Shown one piece after another: positions 55,799-64,000 of a stretch of DNA of 64,000 bases; the stretch's first letter is position 1; each line of letters starts with the position of its first letter. Origin of the DNA: Bifidobacterium sp. N4G05 (GTDB lineage: Bacteria > Actinomycetota > Actinomycetes > Actinomycetales > Bifidobacteriaceae); contig NZ_NJNQ01000001.1 of the NCBI RefSeq assembly GCF_002742445.1, forward strand, positions 165,968-229,967. The letters run 5' to 3'. Below the pieces are notes generated by a model. That model did no database searches, was not told the origin of the DNA, and saw only the letters and a list, made by a program, of their open reading frames with translations. The translations under genes were made by a program, and so were the position numbers.

Positions 55799-55859
55799 TG
55801 CTTCTCCTCTGTGTGCTCTTGTTGATTGGAACGTTGACTGATTTGGTTATTTTCTTGAA

Positions 55860-57206
55860 TTATTCGATTGGAAGCTGCTCTGATTCACTAATTTCCGCGG
55901 TTTCAGATTTCGCAGATTTCTCGTCTTGCTCCGATTGTGCTTGGGGCAAGGTGATGGTGAAGGTCGAACCTTCACCCTCACGCGACCACACGGCGATAGT
56001 GCCTCCGCAATCCTGCACGCAATGTTTGGTGATGGCCAAACCCAATCCTGTACCCCCTGTTTCGCGGGAGCGCGCGGGATCGACACGGTAGAATCGCTCG
56101 AAAATACGGTCCAACGAAGATTCCGGAATGCCGATGCCCTGATCTACGACACGAATTGCGACCTTGCCATCGCCACTGCCGACACCGACCGCGACGGTGG
56201 TGTGTTCCGGAGAATAGTTGACGGCGTTCTCCACCAGATTCTTCACCGCGGTTTTGATGGTTTCATGATCGGCGTTGATGAACACATCATCCTCATCGAC
56301 AGCGTTTACGGCACCCTCGACGTACACCAGCTTCTGCTTGCCATTCAGCGAAAGCACCAGATTGATATGCTTCGATTCGGCCTTCACTTGGTTTTCGACA
56401 ATCGCCTCGCGTACCAACGCAAGCACGGAAAGCCGTTCCGCATTCAGCACCGCGGCCGTGCTTTGCGCCTTCTGCAAGTCGATCAAGCGATGCACCAATT
56501 CCGTCAATCGTTCGGATTCCTTGGACACACGACCAGCGAAATACTTCACCATATCGGGATCATCTGCAGCATCGCCAATCGTTTCGGCAAGCAGAGAAAT
56601 CGCACCTGCCGGGGTTTTCAATTCATGCGAAACGTTCGTCACGAAATCACGACGCATGATTTCGAAACGACGCTGCTCGCTCATGTCGGAAATGAAAATC
56701 GCAAACAGATCATCGGAAATCTGACCGACGCGCACATGCAGATACAGCGTGTCGGAAGGACGGAACTTGCCTGCCTCAATGCCCTTGCCGTCGGTGTTCT
56801 TCGCGGCCGCACGGGCGGCGCGATCCAACGGAATCGACAATTCACGCTCACGCACCACGCTGTCGGTCGACACCAATCGCAGAATATCGCGGATTTCGGC
56901 AAGCGTCACCGCACGGTCTTCAACAATGCCGAAACGTTGCGCGCCCGGGGACACATATTTGACCGATGCCAGCGAATCGACGACGATCAACGCCTCCGGC
57001 ATGACGGCAATAAGCTGACGTTCCGTGGACTGCACAGGCACGCGCGGACCGAACAGCGACATGTTTTTCTGCGCGCCGAACAGGCTTGGATCGTTCGGAT
57101 CGATCTCATCCTCCCTGAGCTGCACGCCCCGGGCACGCCCCAGCAGAAAGGCGACCACAGCGACGGCGACAACCACAATCGCCATCGCCACGTGCTCCAG
57201 CGTCAT
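55860..57206 (-). CDS. Sensor histidine kinase (SenX3/PhoR-like)
   Basis: The 448-residue kinase has a single N-terminal membrane segment (AMAIVVVAVAVVAFLLGRA), a PAS-like region (about 60-200) and the HisKA motif VTNVSHELKTPAGAISLLAE with the phosphorylated His. The N box is VENAVNYSPE; G boxes are VVDQGIGIPE and GGTGLGLAIT. Like SenX3 it lacks a large extracellular sensor, which suggests sensing through the Pst transporter. It precedes the regulator gene by 61 bases, in the senX3-regX3 order. Confidence 0.92.
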   Translation of the reverse strand: MTLEHVAMAIVVVAVAVVAFLLGRARGVQLREDEIDPNDPSLFGAQKNMSLFGPRVPVQSTERQLIAVMPEALIVVDSLASVKYVSPGAQRFGIVEDRAVTLAEIRDILRLVSTDSVVRERELSIPLDRAARAAAKNTDGKGIEAGKFRPSDTLYLHVRVGQISDDLFAIFISDMSEQRRFEIMRRDFVTNVSHELKTPAGAISLLAETIGDAADDPDMVKYFAGRVSKESERLTELVHRLIDLQKAQSTAAVLNAERLSVLALVREAIVENQVKAESKHINLVLSLNGKQKLVYVEGAVNAVDEDDVFINADHETIKTAVKNLVENAVNYSPEHTTVAVGVGSGDGKVAIRVVDQGIGIPESSLDRIFERFYRVDPARSRETGGTGLGLAITKHCVQDCGGTIAVWSREGEGSTFTITLPQAQSEQDEKSAKSETAEISESEQLPIE

Positions 57207-57347
57207 ACGTTAACCTTCCGATAATCCGTCATTCTTCTTCAACAGTAGCGGTTCCGAAAAGCGATTTCCGTGCGTGATTCCCTTACGCCATCGGAAGTTT
57301 CCCTGCAGTTCACTTTCATGAGATTCGCCATATCGAAATATGAGACG

Positions 57348-57378
57348 GCCCGTCCAGCAGTCGATGCGCTGGACGGGC
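57348..57378 (-). terminator. Terminator after the nucleosidase gene
   Basis: GCCCGTCCAGC (57348-57358) pairs with GCTGGACGGGC (57368-57378) around a 9-base loop, 11 bases past the stop at 57389. Confidence 0.8.
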
Positions 57379-57388
57379 TGTGTTGCGA

Positions 57389-58096
57389 CTACATGCGCTT
57401 GACGATGTTCACTGCGATTTTCGCCGCAGTGTCGGCATATTCTGAAATGTCGAATTCCTTGAATTCCACGTAATCCGTGTCGGCATTGTCGCTCAACGCG
57501 CGAATGACCAGCACGGGCAGGTCATTGCGTGCCGCGACATGCGCCACTGCAGCGCCTTCCATTTCGACCGCGTCCGCGCCGGTTTCGCGAATCACCAGCT
57601 CCACTTTCTTCGGATCATCCACGAAATAGTTGCCGGTGGCGATGATGCCGGTAATGTGATGCACATTCAGATCGGTCAGCACTTTATCGGCGACTTCAAT
57701 CAGACGGCCGTCGGAGTGGAATTCCTCCACCGGCTGATCCGCAGTGCCTGGCTTCCATTGGCCGACGAGACGCATGTCAGTGTCGAGGTAGCGCAGCGTG
57801 CCACCAAGCACCACGTCGTTGATGTGCAAATGCGTGTTGAGATTGCCTGCAATGCCGGAGAAGATCACGGCGTCAGGCTGGTCTGCGTCGATGAGATGCT
57901 GCGTAGTGGCGGCGATATTGACGGTGCCCATACCGCCAACCGTTGCCGCAACGTTGACGCGCGTGCCCTTGTTGGTTTCGATGGCGCCGCGCGTCACACT
58001 GACGCCGGCTTCCTCCGTTACGGTGATGTCACTCAATGCGGATGCGATATTGGCAACTTCCTCGTCCATGGCGCCGATGATGGCGATTGTGCTCAT
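57389..58096 (-). CDS. mtnN: 5'-methylthioadenosine/S-adenosylhomocysteine nucleosidase
   Basis: The 235-residue enzyme (Pfs) cleaves MTA and SAH, yielding adenine and the thioribose products, including S-ribosylhomocysteine used by LuxS. It begins MSTIAIIGAMDEEVANIASA. Landmarks are VIFSGIAGNLNTHLHINDVV, the substrate-binding Glu in AVEMEGAAVAHVA and the catalytic Asp in ALSDNAD. It stands alone between the kinase gene and the DAHP synthases. Confidence 0.93.
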   Translation of the reverse strand: MSTIAIIGAMDEEVANIASALSDITVTEEAGVSVTRGAIETNKGTRVNVAATVGGMGTVNIAATTQHLIDADQPDAVIFSGIAGNLNTHLHINDVVLGGTLRYLDTDMRLVGQWKPGTADQPVEEFHSDGRLIEVADKVLTDLNVHHITGIIATGNYFVDDPKKVELVIRETGADAVEMEGAAVAHVAARNDLPVLVIRALSDNADTDYVEFKEFDISEYADTAAKIAVNIVKRM

Positions 58097-58156
58097 ACGT
58101 CCGTTCCTTTCGATTGCTTCACGCTTTTCGCTCGGTTTCGATTATTTTTGCTTCGC

Positions 58157-59341
58157 TCACTTCCAGCGGCGCTTGCCCACGGCTTGCGCAAGTTCGCGCA
58201 GCAGCTGTTCCGTGGTCTGCCAGCTCAAGCATTTGTCGGTGATGGATTGACCGTAAGTCAGTTCGGCAAGCGGCGCCGGTTTTTGGCTGCCACCTTCGAT
58301 GAAGCTTTCCATCATGATGCCGGTGATGCCTTCTTCACCGTCGGCGATGCGACTTGCGATATTGCGCACCACTTCGGCCTGACGATGCTCGTCTTTGCCG
58401 GAATTGCCATGCGAACAGTCCACGATCAGGCCGTGCGCGGCCGCGGATTCAGCTGGCATTTCCTCACGGATCAGCTTCATGGCGTTCGCCACGGATTCGG
58501 AGTCATAGTTCGGGCCGCTGCTCGAACCACGCAACACCACATGGCAGTCGGGGTTGCCGAGCGTTTTGACCACGGCCGCGCGACCCATGTGATCGACACC
58601 GAAGAACGTGTGCTGTTGAGCCGAAGCAAAACATGAATCGGTCGGCGCTTTGATGGAACCATCGGTGGCGTTCTTGAAGCCAATCGGCATCGACATGCCC
58701 GACGCGAGCTGACGGTGCACTTGGCTTTCGGTGTTGCGAGCGCCGATCGCACCCCAGCTGACCGCATCGGAAATGTACTGCGGGCTGGTTGGTTCTAAGA
58801 ATTCCGTGGCCGTAGCCAAACCGGCGTCCAATACGCCAAGCAGTGTACGGCGGGCCAACAGCAAGCCCTTCTTGATATTGCAGCTGCCGTCGATGTCGGG
58901 ATCGTTAATCAGGCCCTTCCAACCGACTGTGGTACGCGGCTTTTCGAAATACACGCGCATCACAATCAGCAATTCGCCGCCCAACTCGTCTTTCAACGCG
59001 GCCAAACGACGGGCGTAGTCGAGCGCTGCCGCAGGATCATGCACGGAACATGGGCCTACAATCACCAGCAATCGATCATCCTGACCATATAGGCAGGCGC
59101 GAATCTCATCTCGAGAATAGGCGACGATTTCCTGAGCCTGATCGCTGAGCGGCAGATCGCCCAACACTTGCGCCGGTGTGGGAAGCACCTCAAATTCAAG
59201 CACTCGGCGGTTTACAATGCGGCTGATGCCAACCTGATCTTCCCACCGTGGCACATCCGTAACCACCAGCGGATTCTTACCTTCATCCATGGCCTGACGG
59301 ATGGCACGAAGCTCTTCAGGCGTGTTCAGCTGCTGCTGCAT
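58157..59341 (-). CDS. DAHP synthase, class I (first of a tandem pair)
   Basis: The 394-residue enzyme condenses phosphoenolpyruvate and erythrose 4-phosphate, the first step of aromatic amino acid synthesis. Conserved features are LLVIVGPCSVHDPAAALDYA, MRVYFEKPRTTVGWKGLIND, WGAIGARNTESQVHRQLASG and VDCSHGNSGKDEHRQ (metal-binding His). The ATG at 59341 follows AGGAGAG. It is about 60% similar by eye to the neighbour at 59486 and probably differs in feedback inhibition. A 16-bp tandem duplication lies just upstream. Confidence 0.92.
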   Translation of the reverse strand: MQQQLNTPEELRAIRQAMDEGKNPLVVTDVPRWEDQVGISRIVNRRVLEFEVLPTPAQVLGDLPLSDQAQEIVAYSRDEIRACLYGQDDRLLVIVGPCSVHDPAAALDYARRLAALKDELGGELLIVMRVYFEKPRTTVGWKGLINDPDIDGSCNIKKGLLLARRTLLGVLDAGLATATEFLEPTSPQYISDAVSWGAIGARNTESQVHRQLASGMSMPIGFKNATDGSIKAPTDSCFASAQQHTFFGVDHMGRAAVVKTLGNPDCHVVLRGSSSGPNYDSESVANAMKLIREEMPAESAAAHGLIVDCSHGNSGKDEHRQAEVVRNIASRIADGEEGITGIMMESFIEGGSQKPAPLAELTYGQSITDKCLSWQTTEQLLRELAQAVGKRRWK

Positions 59342-59358
59342 CTCACTGCTCTCCTTGG

Positions 59359-59390
59359 AAATCACTATCTTTCCAAATCACTATCTTTCC
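59359..59390. repeat. 16-bp perfect tandem duplication
   Basis: AAATCACTATCTTTCC occurs twice head-to-tail at 59359-59374 and 59375-59390, directly upstream of the DAHP synthase start at 59341. It duplicates a purine-rich GGAAAG on the mRNA strand and may be a recent slippage event. Confidence 0.85.
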
Positions 59391-59411
59391 CAAGAATAGC
59401 AATCACAATGC

Positions 59412-59456
59412 AAAAACCGTGCGATCACGCAGATTACGCGGTTTTCGCACGGTTTT
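59412..59456 (-). terminator. Terminator between the two DAHP synthase genes
   Basis: AAAACCGTGCGA pairs with TCGCACGGTTTT, with an inner CGCG-containing loop and T-run on the minus strand. It terminates the 59486 gene, so the two DAHP synthases are separate transcription units. Confidence 0.8.
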
Positions 59457-59485
59457 CTATTTAGCTTATTTACGCTTATTTGCGA

Positions 59486-60619
59486 TTATTCGGCAAGCTT
59501 GCGACGGCTTTCGACCGCTTCGGCAAGCGTGCGCAACAACTGTTCGGTACGTTCCCACGGCACGCAGGCGTCGGTAATGGACTTACCGTATTCCAGCTGG
59601 TCGAGCGGAGCGGGCTTCTGATTGCCGGCCTTCAGGAAACTTTCCACCATAATGCCGCTGATGCCCTGTTCGCCTGCTGCGATGCGGGATGCGATGTTTT
59701 CGACCACTTCAGCTTCACGCACTTCGTTCTTGCCGCAGTTGCCATGCGCCGCGTCGATGACGAGGCCGTGTTCGCTCGGGCCGGAAGCCTTGGAAACCCT
59801 CAGACCGGCCAACGCCTTCGCCACGGATTCGGCGTCGTAGTTCGGACCGTGCGAAGAGCCACGCAACACCAGGTGGCAATCGGGATTGCCCTTGGTTTCG
59901 GCGGAAATCACACGTCCGTCAAGATTGATGGACAGGAAATGATGCTCGAAGGCGGCCGCGAAGCAGGAGTCCGCTGCCGGCTTGATCGAACCGTCGGTGG
60001 CGTTCTTGAAGCCGATCGGCATCGACATGCCCGAAGCGAGCTCGCGATGCACTTGGCTTTCAGTGTTGCGAGCGCCGATCGCACCCCAGCTAATCAGGTC
60101 GCAGATGTACTGCGGGGTGATCGGGTCAAGCCATTCCGTGGCTGCCGGGAGTCCAAGGCTCAGCACATCGGCCAGCACCTTGCGTGCAAGCCACATGCCC
60201 TTACGAATGTTGAACTGGCCGTCGAGATCAGGATCGTTGATCAGTCCCTTCCACCCGATGGTGGTGCGCGGCTTTTCGAAATACACGCGCATCACGATGA
60301 CCAGCTGGTCTTCCAGCTCTTTTTTGACGGCCGCGAGCTTTGCGGCGTATTCGTGTGCGGCTTTCGGATCATGAATCGAGCAGGGGCCGACGATGACGAG
60401 CAAACGATCGTCTTTGCCGTTCAGCACGTCACGGATTTCCTGACGGGACTTCAACACCAGATCGCTCATCTCGTCGGTAAGCGGGATTTCCTTCAGAAAA
60501 TATCGGGGAGCGGGAATCGGGTCCAACTGTCGAATATTGACATCCACGGTCTCCGGAAACACAGCGTTGTCCAACAACTGTGCATCCTTCGAACTATCTG
60601 GACCGCGAAGACCTGACAT
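59486..60619 (-). CDS. DAHP synthase, class I (second of a tandem pair)
   Basis: The 377-residue enzyme matches the E. coli AroG/F/H family: DDRLLVIVGPCSIHDPKAAH, MRVYFEKPRTTIGWKGLIND, SWGAIGARNTESQVHRELAS, and DAAHGNCGKNEVREAEV with metal ligands. Its N-terminus (MSGLRGPDSSKDAQLLDNAV) differs from the neighbouring copy, where the regulatory contacts lie. The two genes are in tandem but separated by a terminator, so they can be regulated differently. Confidence 0.92.
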   Translation of the reverse strand: MSGLRGPDSSKDAQLLDNAVFPETVDVNIRQLDPIPAPRYFLKEIPLTDEMSDLVLKSRQEIRDVLNGKDDRLLVIVGPCSIHDPKAAHEYAAKLAAVKKELEDQLVIVMRVYFEKPRTTIGWKGLINDPDLDGQFNIRKGMWLARKVLADVLSLGLPAATEWLDPITPQYICDLISWGAIGARNTESQVHRELASGMSMPIGFKNATDGSIKPAADSCFAAAFEHHFLSINLDGRVISAETKGNPDCHLVLRGSSHGPNYDAESVAKALAGLRVSKASGPSEHGLVIDAAHGNCGKNEVREAEVVENIASRIAAGEQGISGIMVESFLKAGNQKPAPLDQLEYGKSITDACVPWERTEQLLRTLAEAVESRRKLAE

Positions 60620-60717
60620 CTCTTCTGCTCCTCCCTATATCTACATACCTGCCTCAGGCATGCTTGGCATGAATGACAATCACCGAAGTTACCTTAACGG
60701 ATAAAGGTGGAATAACA

Positions 60718-60771
60718 CGAATGCCGACTGCATGCTGGACTTTTTGCGAAGTCCCATGCAGTCGGCATTCG
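60718..60771 (-). terminator. pepC terminator
   Basis: CGAATGCCGACTGCATG (60718-60734) pairs with CATGCAGTCGGCATTCG (60755-60771), a 17-bp stem with a 20-base loop, about 25 bases past the pepC stop. Confidence 0.8.
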
Positions 60772-60795
60772 TCAATCGGCTTGTCGGTTTACGTA

Positions 60796-62136
60796 TCAGT
60801 CAGCCAGAGCGCCCATCGGGTCCCATGCGGGGAGCATGGTGGCCGGCTCGTCAAGAGCGGCCTGATATTCGGCAGGGAGCAGCGCCTTCGGCACAGCGAC
60901 CTCGTACACGTATTCGGTAAACCAGTCGTCGCTCATGGTGAAGTAACCCTTGTCTGCGATCTTGTCTCCCCAGGAGTTCTCCACGCGCCAACGACGGGTG
61001 GTCGTGCCGTCTTCGGCCACGTCCACACCGACGAACGCCATGGCATGGTTCATTGCGGAATCGGCGAAACGCACACGATCTTCCTTGTTCAGGTCGAAAT
61101 CAACGCCATACACCTTGCCATATTCGAACAGATCAGTGGCCCAAGCGCCGTTTTCACGATCCATCATCGGGTGGCAGTCGGCACCGAACCATACCGGAAT
61201 GCCCTGCTCTTCGAGAATCTGACGCACGCAATCCTTCATGAACTGGTTCGGCACGTTCAGGTATTCGGTCGGGTCTCCCCCGGCCACATTACCCAAGTGC
61301 TCGATACCGATCTTCTTGCCCTTCGCATGCTCCTGACGAGGATCGTCGACCAGGCACACGTAGCTTTCCAAATCGGCGGAACCGACGTACTTCTGCCAGA
61401 ATTCCACAGGCGTGATCTCACCGTCACGGTGGAACTCGCCGTCCTTGTCGGTCCACTCCCAGTCGAAGCTCTTCGGCGGCTCACCCAAGTGGATTGTCAG
61501 AATGCGGTGGCCGGCAGCGGTCGCTTCGGCGATCACCGAGTCAATCGAAGCCGGATCGGCATACATGTGCGCGACGGCGGTATGCAGCAGGCGACGCAAT
61601 TGCACGTTCATTTCGCCGGTGTTCTTGGAGGATTCGGTTTCCGGGAACAGATCCTTCGGAACGGCACCGTACTTCTTATACACGTTCATGGCCATGGTCC
61701 ACTGACCGCCGTCGCCCATCACGTCGGCGAGCAGATGCTGAATCAGACGGGAGTCGGACGGTTCGCCGGCCTTCACAAGTTCGGCCACGTCCTGCAGGAA
61801 GTAGTTGACGCGCTCAAGCTTGTCGTAGTACATGGCATAGTTCTGGGAGAACTCGAATTCCTTCAGACCCATGTTCTTCTTGGCCACGAAGCGGGCCACG
61901 TTCAGCGAGCTGAACAGCCAGCAACGGCCGGAACGATCCTGATGGGTGGCGGTGCCATTGTCGACAATGGTGGAGAATCTGCGCTGCATGAGGCGGGCGC
62001 GGTCATAGTTGCGCGCCACCTTGTTGATACCCGCCGCGGTGACCGCGTTCATGGCCATACGGTTGCGGTCGCTGGCTTCGAAATCCTCAACCAGCGTTGC
62101 CAATGCATCAGCGCTCAACGGCGTGATGTCAGTCAT
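60796..62136 (-). CDS. pepC: Aminopeptidase C (bleomycin hydrolase family C1B)
   Basis: The 446-residue cysteine peptidase has Cys72 in HQDRSGRCWLFSSLNV, the catalytic His in NHAMAFVGVD and Asn in VENSWGDK. The ATG at 62136 follows AGGAGGA. This family removes N-terminal residues from peptides inside the cell as hexamers. The start overlaps the end of the upstream coiled-coil gene by 8 bases (ATGACTGA), so translation is coupled. Confidence 0.93.
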   Translation of the reverse strand: MTDITPLSADALATLVEDFEASDRNRMAMNAVTAAGINKVARNYDRARLMQRRFSTIVDNGTATHQDRSGRCWLFSSLNVARFVAKKNMGLKEFEFSQNYAMYYDKLERVNYFLQDVAELVKAGEPSDSRLIQHLLADVMGDGGQWTMAMNVYKKYGAVPKDLFPETESSKNTGEMNVQLRRLLHTAVAHMYADPASIDSVIAEATAAGHRILTIHLGEPPKSFDWEWTDKDGEFHRDGEITPVEFWQKYVGSADLESYVCLVDDPRQEHAKGKKIGIEHLGNVAGGDPTEYLNVPNQFMKDCVRQILEEQGIPVWFGADCHPMMDRENGAWATDLFEYGKVYGVDFDLNKEDRVRFADSAMNHAMAFVGVDVAEDGTTTRRWRVENSWGDKIADKGYFTMSDDWFTEYVYEVAVPKALLPAEYQAALDEPATMLPAWDPMGALAD

Positions 62137-63604
62137 TGTTCTGCTCCTCCTGTGCTTCCTCGCCCTGGTCAGACTGCTCGTCTTCGGACGGTTCTTCAAA
62201 GTCGTCATTATTCTGCTGTTCGTCGGAGACAACGTCTTCGTCGAAGGTCACTTCCGGTTCGTTCTCAACGGGCTCGCCCTCGTCGTACGATTCTTCCGGA
62301 GTTTCAGCTTCAGCTGCGGAATCATGCTGTTCGCCGTCGATGGAATTGACCACGGACAGGCCGTTCGCACCGAAACCGGAGAACGCGTTGGCAAACATGG
62401 CACGCAGTTCGCTGACACGCTGCGTGATCTGCGCTTCGCGGGTCTGCAGGTCGGCGATGCGCTTCTGCACGCCCTCCAATTCGCTCTTAGCTGCCTCACG
62501 ACGCTCGTTGACCTGTTCGTCGGCCTCTTCGGTAGCCTGCTTGAGAATGCTGGCAGCCTGCTTGTCGGCGGCGTCTCGCTTGTCGGAAGCGTATGCCTCG
62601 GCCTCATCACGCGTATGCTGCGCTTCGGAGATCAGCTCGTCGGACTGCTTCTTGGCGGTTTCACGGCGTTCGTCCAAATCGGCGAGCAGCTCGTTGACCT
62701 TCTTCGTGGCCTCATCCTGCTGGGCGGAAATATCGGCGCGGATCTGCTCGACTTCGGCATTGACCTGGCTGATGGTCTTGGTGCGATGCACTTCGGCCTC
62801 GTCGGTGATCTCCTGCGCCTTGGCTTTGGCGGTATCCGTGATTTCCGAAGCACGGCGCTGCGCGTCCGTCATCATCTTGGACACCTGCTCACGCACGTCG
62901 GCCAGCTTCTTGTTGGCTTCGGCCAACGCGGATTCGATCTGGTCGTTGGTCTCGCTCTTCATGCGGTTGATCTCGTCATTGGCGTTCTTGCGCTGTGCCG
63001 CAATCTGCTCAGTGGCTTCGGCACGCATGTCGGCGAGCTCGCGCTCTTGCGTGGCACGCTCCGATGCGAGACGCTTGTCGTGCTCCTCACGAGAGTTCGT
63101 CAATTCCAAGTCGACGGTCTGGCGCTGCGCCACCACGGCCTTCTGCGCTTCGCCACGCAGCTGGTTCGCTTCGCGCTGGGCGTTGGACCTCAACGTGTCG
63201 GCATCGTTGTTAGCCTTCGACAGCACCGCTTCGGCCTTGGCGTTAGCCTCGTCGAGAATACGCTTGGCGTCGAGCTTGGCATTGTTCAGCAGGGTTTCGG
63301 CTTGCAGCTGCACCGTGGCACGTGCCGCGGAAGCGTCTTTTTTGGCACGGTCAAGCAGCTCGGCGCTGGTCTGTTCCGCGCTGGCGAGCATCTGCTGCGC
63401 ATTGGCGCCCAGAGATGCGAACGAATTCGGGTTGGCCTTCTTGTTTTTCTCTTCCTGCAGCTGTGCCTGCAGTTCAAGGATGGTCTGATCGTCGGTCTTG
63501 ACCTGCTCACGCAGACGGTTCACCGTCTCCTGAGCCGAAGCGAACGCCTCATCGACCCTTTCCTTGTCATACCCCCTCAACACGATTGGGAACTGCTCAA
63601 CCAT
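62129..63604 (-). CDS. DivIVA-like long coiled-coil protein
   Basis: The 491-residue protein begins with a short DivIVA/GpsB-like membrane-contact motif (FPIVLRGYDKERVDEAFAS). About 350 residues of almost uninterrupted coiled coil follow, with repeated alanine-rich segments such as LLDRAKKDASAARATVQ and AQREANQLRGEAQKAVVAQR. The C-terminal 80 residues are extremely acidic (EEPSEDEQSDQGEEAQEEQN). It resembles the Scy/Wag31 polarity proteins of Actinobacteria and probably organises polar growth or division. It is translationally coupled to pepC. Confidence 0.85.
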   Translation of the reverse strand: MVEQFPIVLRGYDKERVDEAFASAQETVNRLREQVKTDDQTILELQAQLQEEKNKKANPNSFASLGANAQQMLASAEQTSAELLDRAKKDASAARATVQLQAETLLNNAKLDAKRILDEANAKAEAVLSKANNDADTLRSNAQREANQLRGEAQKAVVAQRQTVDLELTNSREEHDKRLASERATQERELADMRAEATEQIAAQRKNANDEINRMKSETNDQIESALAEANKKLADVREQVSKMMTDAQRRASEITDTAKAKAQEITDEAEVHRTKTISQVNAEVEQIRADISAQQDEATKKVNELLADLDERRETAKKQSDELISEAQHTRDEAEAYASDKRDAADKQAASILKQATEEADEQVNERREAAKSELEGVQKRIADLQTREAQITQRVSELRAMFANAFSGFGANGLSVVNSIDGEQHDSAAEAETPEESYDEGEPVENEPEVTFDEDVVSDEQQNNDDFEEPSEDEQSDQGEEAQEEQNND

Positions 63605-63752
63605 GGTATTCCTTTCACGAATTCCCTTTCATCGCGCATCTTGCCCGCGCCTGTCCGTCTTGAACTTTAGCGCAGGAAAAACGTTCGGCACACGGCAGTT
63701 GCATAATTCTCACAGAGAGCACAGAAATCGTTCGAGGAAACGCCGACGCCGT

Positions 63753-64000
63753 TCAGCCGAGCAGGATCTCACTTGAGGATGGCTGCAGAAAATAACGCAC
63801 CGATTCGCGGATCACATCGTTGCCTGCGGTGATTTGCTGCGCAATCGACAGTCCATGTTGCGGATGCGGCTGCTCGTTGACGATCGGCAGACTTACGAAA
63901 CCCGACAGAATGCGCTTTTCCTGCGCTGCCGACCAGTCAAGCAGATGGTAGAACAGCGAATTGCAGACGAACGTGCCCGCATCCGAGCTCAATGCGGCGG
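63753..64000 (-). CDS. pcp: Pyrrolidone-carboxylate peptidase, C-terminal part (cut by window edge)
   Basis: The minus-strand reading from the window edge gives ALSSDAGTFVCNSLFYHLLD, which contains the catalytic Cys in the TFVCN motif of pyroglutamyl peptidase I, and ends ESVRYFLQPSSSEILLG at 63753. The enzyme removes N-terminal pyroglutamate. The first part of the gene, including the catalytic Glu region, lies beyond 64000. Confidence 0.8.
   Translation of the reverse strand, partial: AALSSDAGTFVCNSLFYHLLDWSAAQEKRILSGFVSLPIVNEQPHPQHGLSIAQQITAGNDVIRESVRYFLQPSSSEILLG

Noticed and set aside
63564..63776. 70-codon plus-strand reading frame between the coiled-coil and pcp genes
   Set aside because: It has no ribosome binding site and overlaps the start of the coiled-coil gene in antisense; no similarity recognised.

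Overview
The window is chromosomal DNA from a high-GC Gram-positive, almost certainly a Bifidobacterium. Evidence: a solitary CIRCE-controlled groES without groEL, AdhE as the fermentative alcohol dehydrogenase, SenX3/RegX3-like control of a pstSCAB operon, an actinobacterial ferredoxin-dapC pair, and a GH120/GH8(Rex)/GH43 xylo-oligosaccharide set like that described for Bifidobacterium adolescentis. Species cannot be fixed from sequence alone. No CRISPR array, transposase, rRNA or replication origin was seen.

Layout. 1-2891: start of the S10 ribosomal operon, minus strand (rpsJ-rplC-rplD-rplW-rplB-rpsS, the last cut by the window edge). 3355-6084: adhE behind an AT-rich leader with a Rex-like palindrome. 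6438-11178: a probable polyol module (MFS permease, SDH-like dehydrogenase, AraC regulator) with a divergent ROK regulator. 11350-18797: VOC protein, glgX, rplM-rpsI, malQ and a repeat protein. 18830-23342: YigZ-like protein, 2-hydroxyacid dehydrogenase, CapA-like protein, DNA polymerase IV. 23577-31146: a degraded genomic island in a tRNA-Ser gene. It is bounded by a 15-bp repeat of the tRNA 3' end, has an integrase remnant at the left and a sialate O-acetylesterase stump cut at the right repeat, and carries a translationally coupled GH120-GH8-GH43-carboxylesterase operon. 31194-36067: dapC, ferredoxin, amino acid permease, murB, rpmG and three tRNAs (Met, Thr, Tyr). 36548-40885: groES, a membrane protein, a GNAT protein, 5-formyl-THF cyclo-ligase, an FmdB-like zinc ribbon and a SAF-domain protein. 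40914-46242: an operon of an FHA protein, a large SF1 helicase-like protein with degenerate ATPase motifs, and a 93-residue protein. 46507-47740: rplJ-rplL with an L10 leader. 47924-50337: a purine permease and a metal-binding lipoprotein under a Fur/Zur-type box. 50668-57206: pstSCAB and its two-component system, with a PHO box before pstS and a highly structured downstream RNA region. 57389-64000: MTA/SAH nucleosidase, two DAHP synthases, a C1 aminopeptidase overlapping a coiled-coil DivIVA-like gene, and the 3' end of pcp.

The best accessory target is the tRNA-Ser island: linear xylo-oligosaccharides could be trimmed from both ends by cytoplasmic enzymes made from one strong promoter that is overlapped by a perfect palindromic operator. 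The most unusual core locus is the FHA/pseudo-helicase operon.
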